Source of the DNA: Urechis unicinctus
Taxonomy: Eukaryota; Annelida; Polychaeta; Xenopneusta; Urechidae
Direction: 5' to 3'
NCBI GenBank assembly: GCA_034190875.2
Contig: CM067356.1
Span: 65,219,798-65,283,797, forward strand
Length of the DNA stretch: 64,000 nt
The notes below the pieces were generated by a model, which had not been told where the DNA came from, searched no databases, and saw only the letters and a program-made list of their open reading frames with translations. Shown in pieces: positions 28,034 through 40,265 of the stretch; position 1 is the first letter of the stretch; each line of letters starts with the position of its first letter. The position numbers and the translations under genes are program-made.

Positions 28034-28349
28034 GAGAGATATATCTAGAGATATATCATCTAGAAAAAGACAGAGATAGAGATATCTCTCTAGAGAGAGA
28101 AATAAAGAAATACATATAGAGAGAGAGATATATAGATAGAGGGATATATAGATATATAGATATGGATTTAGATAGAATATATATATAGAGATCCATATAT
28201 TTATCTCTCTAGAGAGAGAGATCATATTATATCTCTATAGATACATATATAGATATAGTTATATATATATACATATATATTATATATATATATATAAATA
28301 TATATAAATATAGTCTTTTAAACGAGGAGAGGGATATATATATATATAT

Positions 28350-28409
<60 letters not shown>

Positions 28410-28411
28410 GT

Positions 28412-28467
<56 letters not shown>

Positions 28468-28497
28468 TTGTATATATATATAATATATATATATATT
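28025..28497. repeat. Compound TA/GA/CA low-complexity tract
   Basis: Mixed (TA)n, GAGA and a short (CA)n segment near 28350. It has complementary CTCT- and GAGA-rich parts (about 27960-28020 against 28095-28240) that could pair. There is no coding content. Confidence 0.93.
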
Positions 28498-31400
28498 CCT
28501 CGTTTTAAAGACGCATTTTTAAAAAACGAAATAGCGATCAGGAAACATATCCGACACAAAATATATACTTGAGTGGAAGATAAACATCTTCAGATATATT
28601 GCTGAGATCTATGCCTTTAAATATGGGTTAACATTTCTAGTAGTGTTAAAAAAAGGCCATGCGACCACATAATCGGATTATGTGCAGGAGAATCTAATTC
28701 TATCATTAAGTTTTTGGATTTCGACAAGATATACGATTGTTTTGATACAGAAATGGGAATAATAAGGGCGGGCGTCATAAGTTTTCTGCACTTAAGATAT
28801 ATCTTGAACCATTTTACAGAGCATTTTAAAGAACAAACGATGTAGTAAACACTATTCTATTTGTTTATTGCGTGAAATGGAAAATATATTGATCCGTCAT
28901 CACATCTGCTTCGCCGTGCAACGTCTCATGAACTCTGTGGCTGCCTAATTGCTTATATGGATCAGCATAGTATTCTTATTTCTCATAGCAAGTGTCAAGG
29001 TTATCACTAATAATCAGTTGTTGATGAAGAAAGGGAGCATGATTCATTGATGTAGCTGGATAAATTCGTGTTCTCTTGCACACAGTAGGTCATGGTCAAT
29101 ATATAACAGCATAAGAGCAGCAGATGGTGTTGGTCAACAGCCCTCGCAGAAGTGCAGTCTCAGTGCTATAGGCAGTTTGTACGCCGACTCATACTTGTCG
29201 TCACATTTGTTGGCTAATTTATAGTCCTCAAATTAATTAGTTACAGCCCTCAAATTTGAAATTGGTCATGACATTAAGAAGCATAAATTCGGTTTAGTTT
29301 TAAATCGACAAGAAAGCAAGAATATAATAATTGCTTAAGAGTTAATAAACTAATTGAGACATTCTGCAACTGACGGAATATTAAAATTGGAAATAGAGTA
29401 TTACAAGTTAAGCAGTAAACGAAAGACAATTTCAGTGATACAAGAGTATAATTATGACACCATCAAAGGTTGCTAGTAATACACTCTTGTTGGTCCATTG
29501 AGTCACTAGCCTTGTCCTTCAATGACACAGCCAACGGGTTCCTGCAAAACAATTGTTGTTTGTATTATACTCTGTGTCCGTGAGATTTTTAGACATAACT
29601 GTCCGTAAGGCAACAGAGTCTATTCGTGATTGATTACTGAGTAGCAATTGAAGTTATACACGTTTTGGAAATGTTCCGTTATTTTGCTCTTAACTTACAG
29701 CTGTTCACTAATTGCTCACAACATTTTGCCCTGAATGCTACCTGGGCTCAGCACATTATATCTGACGGTGTTAGAGATCGCTATACTGAGATCAATTTAG
29801 AATGGCTTACCTATATGTTACCTTCCGAACAGGATTCATGTTGAGTTTGATATGTACTATAAACATACGGTAAGTTGGATCGGCGCCATCGATTTCCACG
29901 GAGTTAACCGCTTCTGTATCTTTAATAGATGCAGAAATACGTTGCCTTTTTACGTATTATGTAAGACCATAACTAACAAATAATGTGTCTAATGTTGTGG
30001 TGCTGATAGACACAATGAATGAAAGGTGTGGTAATGGGAAAGGTTGTCCATATTAGTGATAAAAAATATCGGCTGTATCCTTGTATATTTGCTGTTGTTG
30101 CGTCTTATATGAAGGTCGGTCGAGACAACTTCAACAATCAGCATCTTGAGGACGAAAAGAATAGCGCGTAAATTATCCACACTCACGCTCCTGCTGGTGA
30201 CATAGAATAACTAAGCAATTGACCTGCTTCCGTCCTTCTTATGTATGACCTCATTTGCGCGGCTGCTTGAGCGTTCCATTGTTTAGCCCAGCAAAAGGGG
30301 TATAATGGTTTTTTTTTCTGTGGGGACTATGAACCTATTTATTAATAAGGGCCTATAATAATGCCTGCACATGTACATATCATTAACGATATATTGCTTC
30401 TTAATTTAAGCAACTCATAAGCGGGGTTAGCTTTTAAATTTAACTTGCTTGCAAAGATATAACCCTAACACAGCAAATATGGAACGCTTAAATCAATGTT
30501 GTCATCAGGTTATCGAGTAAGTATCTCGATGAACAATTGTAGACCCGAAAAGTTCTTTAAAACATTTACGAGTTTTTCAACATATTACGAGTTTCAATCG
30601 GCTGGATGCCTAATAAGTGAGCATTGCGCAATACATTTTCATATCGTTAAAATAACGTTCGATTTTGTATATACATTTGGCTGGATAACATAATAGGGAA
30701 AATTCCAACGTATTACAACACTGCTTAGCTGTGCTGTTCAGATGAAATACAAAACAATATAATGGAGTCACACTACGAGAAGCGCTATGCACTGACGGCA
30801 TTGAACCTGGTAGCAGATGCATACATATTGATCGTATATCCTAGCCACTTTCCAATAACCTCAATGCTAACACCACTGTACCTTACTTTGACCTGACAAT
30901 CTTTAGCAGTCATTAGCAGTCGCCTCGTGCGAGTCACCTCTAACGAATTCGTGCGATTTGTTCATTGAATAGTATGGCATATCGGGACGTAGTATAGCTT
31001 TACGCCATTGGATTGAATTCATCGATTTTGTACATCATGAATCTTCTCAATAACATAAATATGCAACCAATGATTTAGTGTCTGCCTATATAGACGCATT
31101 GGACTGTAACGATATGCTTATACAAACCTCGGGCAACACAGCAACAATTATACATAATGATTAAAGGTGTAATGTTGATTATATATCTTCGCACCATTAA
31201 TCCCACAGCCGATGCGTCGATGAGACATAGCATACTTAAGAGATTTTGCATCACACTTTTATTTATCAAATTAACAGCTTTTCATTTTGTGAAGGGTAAT
31301 CAGGTAAGGTTATTCTATATCCTGATAGTTTATATATATGTGTGCATGTCATTGTGTGCTTATGTGCGGAGCACTATGAAGGCATGCATGATATGATTTC

Positions 31401-31856
31401 GTGTATTTGTAAGAGTATTTGTCCTGTGCGTTTGTCCTGTTACTTCGCTGTAGCAGGCCGTTGTGGTGCTGCTCTGGGGATAAAAGGGAGATGACGTTAT
31501 CCGTACGCGCAACTACCTGATATTGAAAAGGCTGCAATATTACGTGAGTGTTTCAACACCATGGAGTTTGTACTGCTTTGCTATTTAGACCTGCGGAAGC
31601 TTCTTAGATGGATATTTTGCGCAGTCAGCTCTGTGCATGCCGCCTGCAAGAAATCACACTCAGTTGATTACCATTGAGTACACACCTGCTCCCTCATAGC
31701 CCTCTAGTGCTTGGCAAACCCAGGTGCGTTATCGTTTCCATTTGGATGACCATCAGCTGCACGATGACAAAAACACTTCCTGGTTTGTGAATTCGACGGG
31801 ATTTATTGATACAGTACGGACTTGACAATGCCATAAGGAAGTGCCATTACAAAACG
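28498..31856. other. Non-coding DNA, nothing recognised
   Basis: No exon, RNA gene or long repeat could be supported on either strand. Short frames at 30496-30693, 31157-31396 and others show no family features. Confidence 0.5.
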
Positions 31857-33479
31857 TATATAAACATATATATATATATATATATAGAGATATATATATA
31901 TATAGAGATAGAGATATATATAGATAGATAGAGAGATATATAGAGATAGATATATATAGATATATATATATTCATATATATAGAGATATATATATTTATA
32001 AATGTATAAATATATATATATATATATGTATATATTTATCTATATATAAAAAATAAATATATATAAATATTTATATATATATATATCACTATATAGTATA
32101 TATATATATATATATACATAAATATGCATATATATATACAAATAAATATAGATAAATATTTATATATATATATATATCACTATATATGTATATAGATATG
32201 TATTTATATGTATATATATATACATACAAAAAATATTTATATATATATATGTATATATATATTTATATATCTATAATAATATATTTATATAAAAAATTTT
32301 ATATATATATAAACATATATATGAATATATATATATATCTATAAAAGAGCTAGATATATATATATATATCTTATACATATAGTGTATAGAGTATATATAT
32401 ATATAAAAAAAAAATGTATATATGCATATATATATAGATATCTATATAGAGATGTATAAAAACATATGAATTTAATATATATGTATATAAAAGATATATA
32501 TAAATATATATATATAGATCTCTCTATATATAGGGGTATCCTCCATATATTAATTCCTCTCTATATATATATATTTATATATACATTTATATGTATATAT
32601 ATCTATATTTCTAAATGTATCAATATCTCTATATATGTATATATATATCTCTATATATCATATCTATATCTCCATCATAAATATGTATATATATGTATAT
32701 AAAATAAATATATATAAATATATTTATTATATCTATAGAGAAAAACTATATATGTAGATATATATATATATATATCTCTATGTACATATATATACACAAT
32801 AAATATATACAAATCTATATATATATATCTCCCTATTATATCTATATATCTCTATATCTATAGTACGGAATCATATATATATATCTATATAGATATATCT
32901 AATACATATATATATCTATATATATATATAGAGATATATACTATATATATCTCTTATCCTCTCTAATATGTAGTTCTCTAAAAAATTTAGATCTATATAA
33001 ACATATATATGAGATAGATATTATATAGATATATATCTCTATATATATTTTCTACACATATATTTGTATATATATATAGAAATATGTATATATGTATATA
33101 TATATATATCTATATATATATCGCTATGTATCCCCTATATATAAATTAATCTATATGTATATAAATATATATATAAAGGGATATGTATATTTATATAGAG
33201 ATATATATCTATCTCTCTATATATACATATATTAATCTATATCTATATTATATTCTTTTTATATAGGTATATACTATATATAGAGATATATAGATATATA
33301 TATATACCCCTCTCTCTATATTTCTATATATATTTATATATAAACAAATTTAAATATATATATATTTTTATCTCTATACATATTTTATTATATATATATA
33401 CAGAACTATGTATATATATATATAAATATATATACATATGTAAAGATATATATCTCTATATAAATATATATATTTATAC

Positions 33480-33524
<45 letters not shown>

Positions 33525-33565
33525 ATGTATACATCTAAATGAATATTATATATATATATATATAT
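31857..33565. repeat. About 1.7-kb TA-rich low-complexity island
   Basis: Continuous sequence is made almost only of TATA, AGATAT, TCTA, AAATAT and related words. It is not one pure microsatellite: interruptions with A, G and C occur every few tens of bases, and short phrases such as TATATATCACTATATA recur (32084 and 32172). It is among the longest uninterrupted low-complexity segments in the window. Confidence 0.95.
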
Positions 33566-33954
33566 GACTCGACAGCTGTTTGCCACGCGATTAGTCCAAA
33601 TATCTACCCACGTTGTCAATGACAGTTATGAAAGAAGGAAAGAGGAACTTCCGTTGAGACTTATCAAGTTAAATATATACCGTTCAAGATTAAAAAGCAA
33701 AGGCGAATCGCTCAATCCTTAAAACTCAAATGCTTATGATTTTTGTTCCGTTATGATCGACGTAATCGTGGAAATGGTGATCGATCCGATCTGGGGTCTG
33801 ACCGACGTTTTGGTATGGTGTTGCTGTGATATAGCTCATAGAGCTCGGGATAAGTATATGGCCTATCAAGACGACAATTAAAGAAGTGGAGATGAAATCA
33901 ACTGAACAATGTGCCACTTTGAAACTGACCCCTAACCGGAGTCTGTAACTTCAC
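33566..33954. other. Non-coding spacer between TA islands
   Basis: Ordinary complexity sequence of about 390 bp with no recognisable gene. A minus-strand frame of 63 codons (33726-33917) has no known features. Confidence 0.5.
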
Positions 33955-33964
33955 TATTCACTGT

Positions 33965-34074
33965 TACGTTGGCCACCCAGTAGCTTGTCTAACTATAAAG
34001 CTAGCGTTCATCCGGTGATGGGAGTTCAAACCTGGACGAATAGAAAGGTCTTTACAAACCGTCATTACACACAC

Positions 34075-34075
<1 letters not shown>
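33965..34075 (+). other. Possible tRNA-derived SINE relic
   Basis: TCCGGTGATGGGAGTTCAAA followed by CC resembles the 3' half of a tRNA, with an RNA polymerase III B-box-like GTTCAAACC. A weaker A-box-like TAGCTTGTCTAAC lies about 40 bp upstream. The T-arm stem does not pair well and the full cloverleaf is not supported, so this is not called a tRNA gene. It runs within about 40 bp into a (TA)n tract, as a SINE tail might. No second copy was found in this window. Confidence 0.25.
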
Positions 34076-34137
<62 letters not shown>

Positions 34138-34171
34138 TATATATATACATATACATATATGTATATATATT

Positions 34172-34202
<31 letters not shown>

Positions 34203-34877
34203 TTATACATATATATATATATGTATATATATATATTTATATATATATACATATATATATATATGTATGTATATATGTCTATATATATCTATCTATCTCT
34301 GGTAAATATGTCTACATATATATATAATATCTATATATGTAGATATATGTATATATATATGTATATATATATAATATATGTATGTATATATATATCCCTA
34401 TAAATATATGTATATCTGTCTATATATTCATCTCTCTATCTTTAATGTAAGTCTATCTCTATATTTCTATATATATCTCCCTCTCTCTATCTCTCTCTAT
34501 TTCTCTCTATATCTCTATGTGTGTGTGAGTGTGTGTGTGTCTCTCTATCTCTCTCTCTATATCTCTATTCTCTATCTCTATCTCTATCTATCTCTCTCTA
34601 TCTATCTTTATGCATCTCTCTCTCTCTCTGTCTCTCTCTCTTTCTCTATATCTCTTTATCTCTATATATGTATATATATATGTATATATATATGTATACA
34701 TATATGTAAATATGTATACATACATATAATATATATATATATGCATATGTAGATATATGTATTTTATATATGTATTTATCTATATGTATATGTATATATA
34801 TATAATCTCTGTATGTATATATATGTAAATATATGTATATGTATATATATATTCATATATTTATATTTATATGTGAG

Positions 34878-34912
<35 letters not shown>

Positions 34913-34934
34913 CTTTGATTTATATATATCTATC

Positions 34935-34967
<33 letters not shown>

Positions 34968-34969
34968 TT

Positions 34970-35003
<34 letters not shown>

Positions 35004-35022
35004 TGTGTATGTGTGTGTGTGT
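34076..35022. repeat. Compound TA, TC and TG microsatellite island
   Basis: It begins as (TA)n, passes through TATG- and TCTC-rich sequence (about 34420-34660) and ends with (TG)n at 34951-35022. A short (TG)n occurs also near 34518. All long frames here are repeat translations. Confidence 0.95.
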
Positions 35023-35666
35023 CCTTTTGCTATGATCGCCCCCGAACAGCCTCAGAATAAATACTTAGATGTGCTATTTCAACTGTGCGGATGTTGACAT
35101 CTAATGCATGCGTGTAACTCCGCCCTACATATTGCAGAGTAAGACAGAACACGAGACGTCACCGCGTGAGCTAGAATGAATCTCGTATCAATTTCATGTA
35201 CAATGTTATAGCCGTTGTGGATCAACATTGACGATAGAGGATCATACAACGTTATTTATGGCTCCGCATTTTCATAATCTTAATGTTCCTATGGGTAGGT
35301 GTTAAACCTGCGTATTGATACATCGAAAGCAGGCTCCTGACGTAAACGTCTTGAATACACCAGATTGACGCCTTTAGTTTAGATGCGCAGATACTCTCGT
35401 TTGCTTCTGACAACATCGTCAGTATCGCTTATAATGTGTTTGCCGGATCTAAAACGTGCTCATTACATGGTACGGCTTTATTACCAGAATGATTGATTGG
35501 TACGTCCTGCGAAGTTGACTGATGATGACGATGATTTCTAAAGTAAGATAGGACGAATACGGATACTAAGCATTACGTTACCTTTGCGATACGCACAGTA
35601 AATCTATTGACTGTTTTCTAACTCTCCACAAATTCACCGACCTTGACTAAATGGGTGACAAAAGGT
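35023..35666. other. Upstream flank of the Kazal gene
   Basis: Ordinary-complexity sequence with no open frame of interest. It contains no recognisable transposon and is the likely location of proximal regulatory elements for the gene that starts downstream. Apart from the TATA box, no site is confidently identified. Confidence 0.45.
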
Positions 35667-35674
35667 TATAAATA
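35667..35674 (+). promoter_or_regulatory. TATA box of the Kazal inhibitor gene
   Basis: TATAAATA lies about 80 bp upstream of the start codon. A transcription start about 30 bp downstream would fall near 35698-35703, where the sequence reads AGTTCACAAG, compatible with an initiator. That leaves a 5' untranslated leader of about 50 bases. Position relative to the well-supported exon 1 is the main evidence; in AT-rich DNA the motif alone would mean little. Confidence 0.55.
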
Positions 35675-35753
35675 AATGAACAGTGTTATTCGTACTATAG
35701 TTCACAAGCTGCGGCGATAAGACTGAGAAGATATACAAACAAGACAAGCCAGG

Positions 35754-35784
35754 ATGCTGGGTCTGCTTCTATTTGCCACCTGTG
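35754..35784 (+). CDS. Kazal gene exon 1: start codon and signal peptide
   Basis: It encodes [10 protein letters not shown] plus the first base of a Val codon, then a consensus donor GTGAGT (phase 1). The ATG is the first after the predicted transcription start. The hydrophobic start and the continuation in exon 2 make a typical secretion signal. Confidence 0.85.
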
Positions 35785-36221
35785 GTGAGTGCAGTTTAAC
35801 AGTGATTTTACAGCATGGGAATTGTCATGGCCTATTTGGGTGAATATTGGTTCTTTCCCTTTCAAAACACATATGGTGTCGTTTCCATTTGCTATAGCTT
35901 TTGAGTTTTATTTCAGTGAGTCTGGTGGTGTCCGCAGAGAATGACTGTCCGTCACTCTGCCCTGCCAATTACGCACCTGTGTGCGGTACCGATGAAAACA
36001 CCTACTCGAACCAATGTGCACTGGAGGCGAATGCTTGCAGGTGAATTATTTTTTTACTATCATTTCTATCATTTGAAGACTAAAATGATGTCACTGGTGG
36101 ATAAATATATTATATATATATATATTTATATATATATATATATGTTTTATATATTATATATAAATATATAGAGATATATATAAAATATATATATATATAT
36201 ATATGTATATCTATATATGTA

Positions 36222-36304
<83 letters not shown>

Positions 36305-37002
36305 ATATATATATATATATATATATACTATATAAATATATATAGATTTGATATATATATATATATATTAGCGTATATATATAACCATATATATATATAC
36401 AAAATATATAGATTTGTACATTGTATGTTAGCGTACATAACCAAGATGGCTTCATTGCACCCTTTCATATAGTATTTTATTGACAGAACTGGTACTATCG
36501 GTGTCTTAACTGTGGCACATGAGGGCGACTGGTGACCCCGAAGGTAAGATACGTGCAACTTCCCTAATCGTATATAAGCAGACAAATGCTAACGATAAGG
36601 AGAATGGTAGGTAGCCGTTTTATGGATGGCTGGGGATATTAAAGTATTCGGAAATTGTGCATGGATCATTCTGGACAGGCTTTTCCTTAAGCATCGGATC
36701 TGTATCCCCCTACGCCGCAACAAAGACGTTGTATTTACCAAGTGATCTTTCTATAATGTTGGTTTTCCTTTTACAGAGAGATGCAAGCGTTTTTGTCCAC
36801 GTCATCTCAGACCAGTGTGTGGCAGTAACGGTAGAACATATCCCAACCTATGCGTGTTGCAGCGGATTTCATGCGAGTACGTACCACCTGCCGATTGTCA
36901 ATTTATATGCAGTTTTTAAACTCCAACAGTTAAAAAATGGATGTTTTTGCATATTTAAGGTCAGGACAGGATGTAACGTCAGTGCACGAGGGACACTGCT
37001 AG
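35754..37002 (+). CDS. Secreted two-domain Kazal-type serine protease inhibitor, five exons, one frameshift
   Basis: Coding exons are 35754-35784, 35917-36040, 36487-36543, 36777-36876 and 36960-37002, all with GT-AG introns. The product is about 117 residues if one extra G at 36531-36532 is ignored. Residues 1-17 form a signal peptide (MLGLLLF start, VSA before the cut). Two Kazal domains follow. Domain 1 has cysteines at 21, 25, 33, 44, 51 and 67. Domain 2 has them at 73, 77, 85, 96, 103 and 117, with the stop directly after. Both share the spacing C-x3-C-x7-C-x10-C-x6-C, and both carry VCG, a TY pair and an HEG triplet before the last cysteine. By family rule the P1 residue is the second after Cys2: Ala in domain 1, Arg in domain 2. 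Domain 2 therefore suggests trypsin-like targets. The introns fall at the same phase 2 site just after Cys5 in both domains, a mark of internal duplication. As read, TGG-TGA replaces the domain 1 Cys6 codon, so the gene is broken or the base is an error. I am confident of the family, not of the organismal role (digestive, defensive or secretory). Confidence 0.9.
35917..36040 (+). CDS. Kazal gene exon 2: end of signal peptide and domain 1, Cys1-Cys5
   Basis: The acceptor TTTTATTTCAG precedes it and the donor TGCAG|GTGAAT follows it (phase 2). It encodes [20 protein letters not shown] and the rest up to Cys5. The predicted reactive bond lies between Ala27 and Asn28. This exon alone is enough to identify the Kazal family. 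Confidence 0.93.
36105..36415. repeat. (TA)n tract in Kazal intron 2
   Basis: An interrupted then pure TA tract of about 300 bp lies inside the intron between exons 2 and 3. It inflates the intron and yields only Tyr/Ile repeat frames. Confidence 0.95.
36487..36543 (+). CDS. Kazal gene exon 3: end of domain 1, carries the frameshift
   Basis: The acceptor TTTTATTGACAG and donor GAAG|GTAAGA frame it. It encodes [15 protein letters not shown], which fits the Cys5-Cys6 loop. Then TGG (36530-36532) and TGA (36533-36535) appear where a Cys codon and Asp codon are expected. Without one of the two G at 36531-36532 the exon reads Cys-Asp-Pro-Glu and leaves phase 1, which is exactly what exon 4 needs. 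The alternative donor at 36532 (GACTG|GTGACC) would give TG plus A, again a stop. Confidence 0.8.
36777..36876 (+). CDS. Kazal gene exon 4: domain 2, Cys1-Cys5
   Basis: The acceptor CCTTTTACAG precedes it and the donor TGCGA|GTACGT follows it. It encodes [20 protein letters not shown] and continues to Cys5. The predicted P1-P1' pair is Arg-His. Cys spacing from Cys1 to Cys5 is identical to domain 1. The exon must be entered in phase 1. Confidence 0.9.
36960..37002 (+). CDS. Kazal gene exon 5: end of domain 2 and stop
   Basis: The acceptor TTTGCATATTTAAG precedes it. After completing Glu104 it reads [13 protein letters not shown] and TAG. The VHEGHC ending mirrors the VAHEGD ending of domain 1 and puts Cys6 as the last residue. 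A weak variant polyadenylation signal AATAAG lies at 37188-37193; no AATAAA was seen nearby. Confidence 0.85.
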
Positions 37003-39350
37003 CGATGTAGCTGACACGCCGAGCAGAACCCCTCAAGTATTCCCCAGGCGACATGATTGACGCACGATTCTATTTCTGCCGCTGTTCTAGTTCCCTGATA
37101 GGAAATGCCTGGTGGACGGGGCATTTTTTCCTTGCTTTAAGAAAACTCAAGCCGTGCATGTTATCTTTCCAAATCAAGCGGTTATGTAATAAGCACCAGC
37201 ATTATTCTACGATGATACGACGCAATAGACGATAGTCAATGTCAAATAACAAGAGAGAATGCAGGTTTAAGCATAATGATGGCGTAACACCTTGCTAGTG
37301 AAGGGTGGGAGGGAAGTGAAGAGCTTTATAATTTACCGATATACAGTTAAGCAACTTTGACTCTCTGAAATTCATTGAAATAGTATAATTTGTATGTCTA
37401 CTTAAGACAATATATGTTATATATGTCATAATACGTGTGTTGTATTTAAAGTAATACAGCTTTTGACCGCATGGAATTGTTGTACTTTTTATTGGTGCAT
37501 TACGCAGATGAATACCACTAGAGCAACCCTTTATCAACTCTTGTAGCCAGGAATACAACTGCTACTTTTCCGCGTCTAGAAGTCCGTGTGTTTTGCTACA
37601 TCTTGTATGACGCTTCTGATAACTGAGGTTAAAGTATCTTGAGCTAGTCAGAGGTTGATTTATCAACTGGCCCTACAAAGGGTCGTTTAACACCTGATAA
37701 AATGTTTAGTTATTCTGATTAAGCTCTTGCATATATTGATTATATCAGTGCATTCAATATCAACCCAAAATGAAAGTGCTAACTTGAAAAGTACGAGGTC
37801 TACACCTCTAGCATTGTGATTGCCTTGGACGGAGGTAACATTTATTGTTCTATGTGTGATGGATGCACACTGTGATAAGAATATGTCTAATTGTGCAATA
37901 TCATCTATGATTAGTAGACGTACGTGTCCAGAGATACATAACGATGCTGCAAATTAACCATTACCAACAGGAACAAGACAGGCCGCAAGTAGCTCCTAGT
38001 GCAGTGTAGAATGGGGGTGGAGCCTTGGACAAATATAGAATATGAATAGTTACAATATGCAATTTATGCAATTATACTGTTCTGATGCATATTATCTTAT
38101 CAGGTATTTAAATAGCCGCCATGGTAACCAAACATAACATGCATACGTTGCAATGGAATCCTATAAAATGATAGCGTCAAACAAGCCATTCAAGCACATG
38201 TACACGCTATATACAGCATCTCCGGCGAGACAGTAGAAAGAAATTAGGCACCCATGACAGATGCTGAACCATTGTTCGACATAATTAGCAGGAAGGAATG
38301 GATTTCCACATCAAATGAGAACCTATGTACAGTTTGTACAGATAACTTCGCTCAGTTGTAGCATTTCGAACAGCAATCCGATAATATTCTTCAGATATCC
38401 GACCGGTTGATTTCAGCCCTATTATAGTGTAATATAGCCCTGATTACTAAATAGGATTTGTTTTTGGGGTGTGAGGTGCTAGTTGCTGTCATAAAAGAAG
38501 CCTCAACGATCTGTAACATAGAGTCACGATACTAACATTTCGAGTGTCAAGTGTTTCCCAGAATTCGACTAAACATAAGTGTGAGACGTCCCTAGCTTCA
38601 TTAAGCTGTATAACATATAGGCACGACTCCTCCAGGTTTAAAGTGATCTAGATCACCTGCCCCTGGCTAGGCCCATCAGGTTTGGCTGTGGTTAGATATA
38701 TGACATATGCTTGCGGAAATAATTCGTGTAAGGTTAACAAGTGCAGTAGAAATAACATCTATGTAATCAAATATTAACTGATATAAACTTCTACTCCAAG
38801 CCCAATAATCCCTAAAACACAGCATCATGATGAAATCAGCAATATGACCCATTTTACTACGTGTATTATGCATTGGCGTACCTGATGTGCATACTAACCG
38901 GAGCAACATAAGGCTTTGTAAGCCATTGACGATCAGCTATCACGTTATTCGACAATACCGGCCACGAAGGATCGTCAGCCACATTTCTGTCATCATTCAT
39001 AATTGCAAGAGATGTGTTGGTAGAATTTCATGAGCTTTAGACTATTGTCCCCAATGCCAAGCGTACACATATTTCCGTCTTATCTTGCTATCAGCACCTA
39101 CGAAATTCTGTGTACCCATCATTTGATAAAGCAACTTGTATACCATAATTGCACATTATTAGCTAACTGCAATGTGTTTATTGACATCGCTGCCTCACTT
39201 AACCTAATATGTTATAGTCGACAGCGTTTTCGCGTATGATCGATTCAGCAGAGTGCACAAGCATTGTGACTGCCCCTTGAATGTGTAACCTAACGATGAT
39301 GCAAGCGTATCAACCCTTACGTGCTGCAAGTAAGGTGCAATAGCAATTGT
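37003..39350. other. Non-coding DNA downstream of the Kazal gene
   Basis: This holds the presumed 3' untranslated region and then unrecognised sequence. A perfect 14-bp palindrome GTGATCTAGATCAC lies at 38643-38656, followed by a CCCCTGG word. A similar phrase (GTGATCTGGATC plus CCCCTGG) occurs near 57608. No further Kazal exon was found here. Confidence 0.5.
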
Positions 39351-39356
39351 ATTCAC

Positions 39357-40265
39357 AGACACAATATTATCACAATAGCAGTGACAACGAACCCGAAGAC
39401 AGAACGTTGTACTGTTAGTATTGTGTCTCTAAATGAGAAGAGGTGTAGCGTCTGTGCTGGATTATTATTCTTATGTGCATATAACCACTGCGTACAGCCC
39501 AAGGTTACCGCCCTAAGATGTAATGTAAACTTCTCAGTTCTTACTTATAAACATATATTCCACCATCCATTCCTCTACATTGAAGTATACCACTTGCCTC
39601 CGGCATACGCTGCAACCGTAAATATCATTAAAATCTCAAGGTGACTGTAGGCGTAATATTCTCTTGATCAAAGTGGTGTTCGTATCAAAGTGATGCTATA
39701 ATATGCACTATTGATAATTGAGCATAAGAATACGCCGCATAACCTCTTTCAGAATTCATCGGAAATGATTTCAGCTACCTATATTTTCAATAACTATGTA
39801 ACTATTCTTGTCTATGGCATCTTATATAGAAAACCGTAATCAAAATAAAAACCATCTAGGAATACCGTCCAATAGTTCTTTATATACAGAGAAATATATT
39901 ACCCTTAAACCGTTCTCCAAGGTATCTGAATATGTGGTACATGCTTTGTTTTCATTAGGTTATTGCCTGCTTTGCATAATCATAGACCCGCCCTGTTCAG
40001 CACGTCGACTTGTCATCATCCACTGACGATGATGATCCACTGTGATTAATTCAGCAATCAGAGCACTCTCTTGTCTGAATACATGACGGCGTACTCACAC
40101 AATTGGTTGGTTATATTGCGTAGCATCCTGTATAAACCATCTTTGCAACCCGTTTTCCCCATTTATCACTTCCGGCTGTGCTAGTAATAAATTCTTGACG
40201 CTATATAGGGGTGGCCTAATACGGTAATGGATAGAAACACCATCACGAAAGTGTAGCTCCCGGAA
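39357..40265 (+). repeat. Segmental duplicate, copy 1 (partner at 52674-54840)
   Basis: Ordered shared words with the partner include TTGTACTGTTAGT, GGTGTAGCGTC, ACTGCGTAC, TAAGATG.AATGTAAACTTC, ATCAAAGTG.TGTTCGTATC, TCTTATATAGAAAACCGTAA, CGACGATGATGATCCACTGT-like, GGTTGGTTATATTGC and GGTGGCCTAATACG. A minor match continues near 40760. The longest frame (39321-39644) is disrupted in the partner, so it is probably not coding. Confidence 0.9.

Noticed and set aside
33965..34040. Functional tRNA gene
   Set aside because: The T-arm stem pairs poorly and a full cloverleaf cannot be drawn, so only a relic is suggested.
36657..37010. 117-codon plus-strand frame over the Kazal exons 4 and 5
   Set aside because: It reads exon 4 and exon 5 in the wrong frame and crosses both splice sites. 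The spliced frame gives a complete Kazal domain with the right stop.
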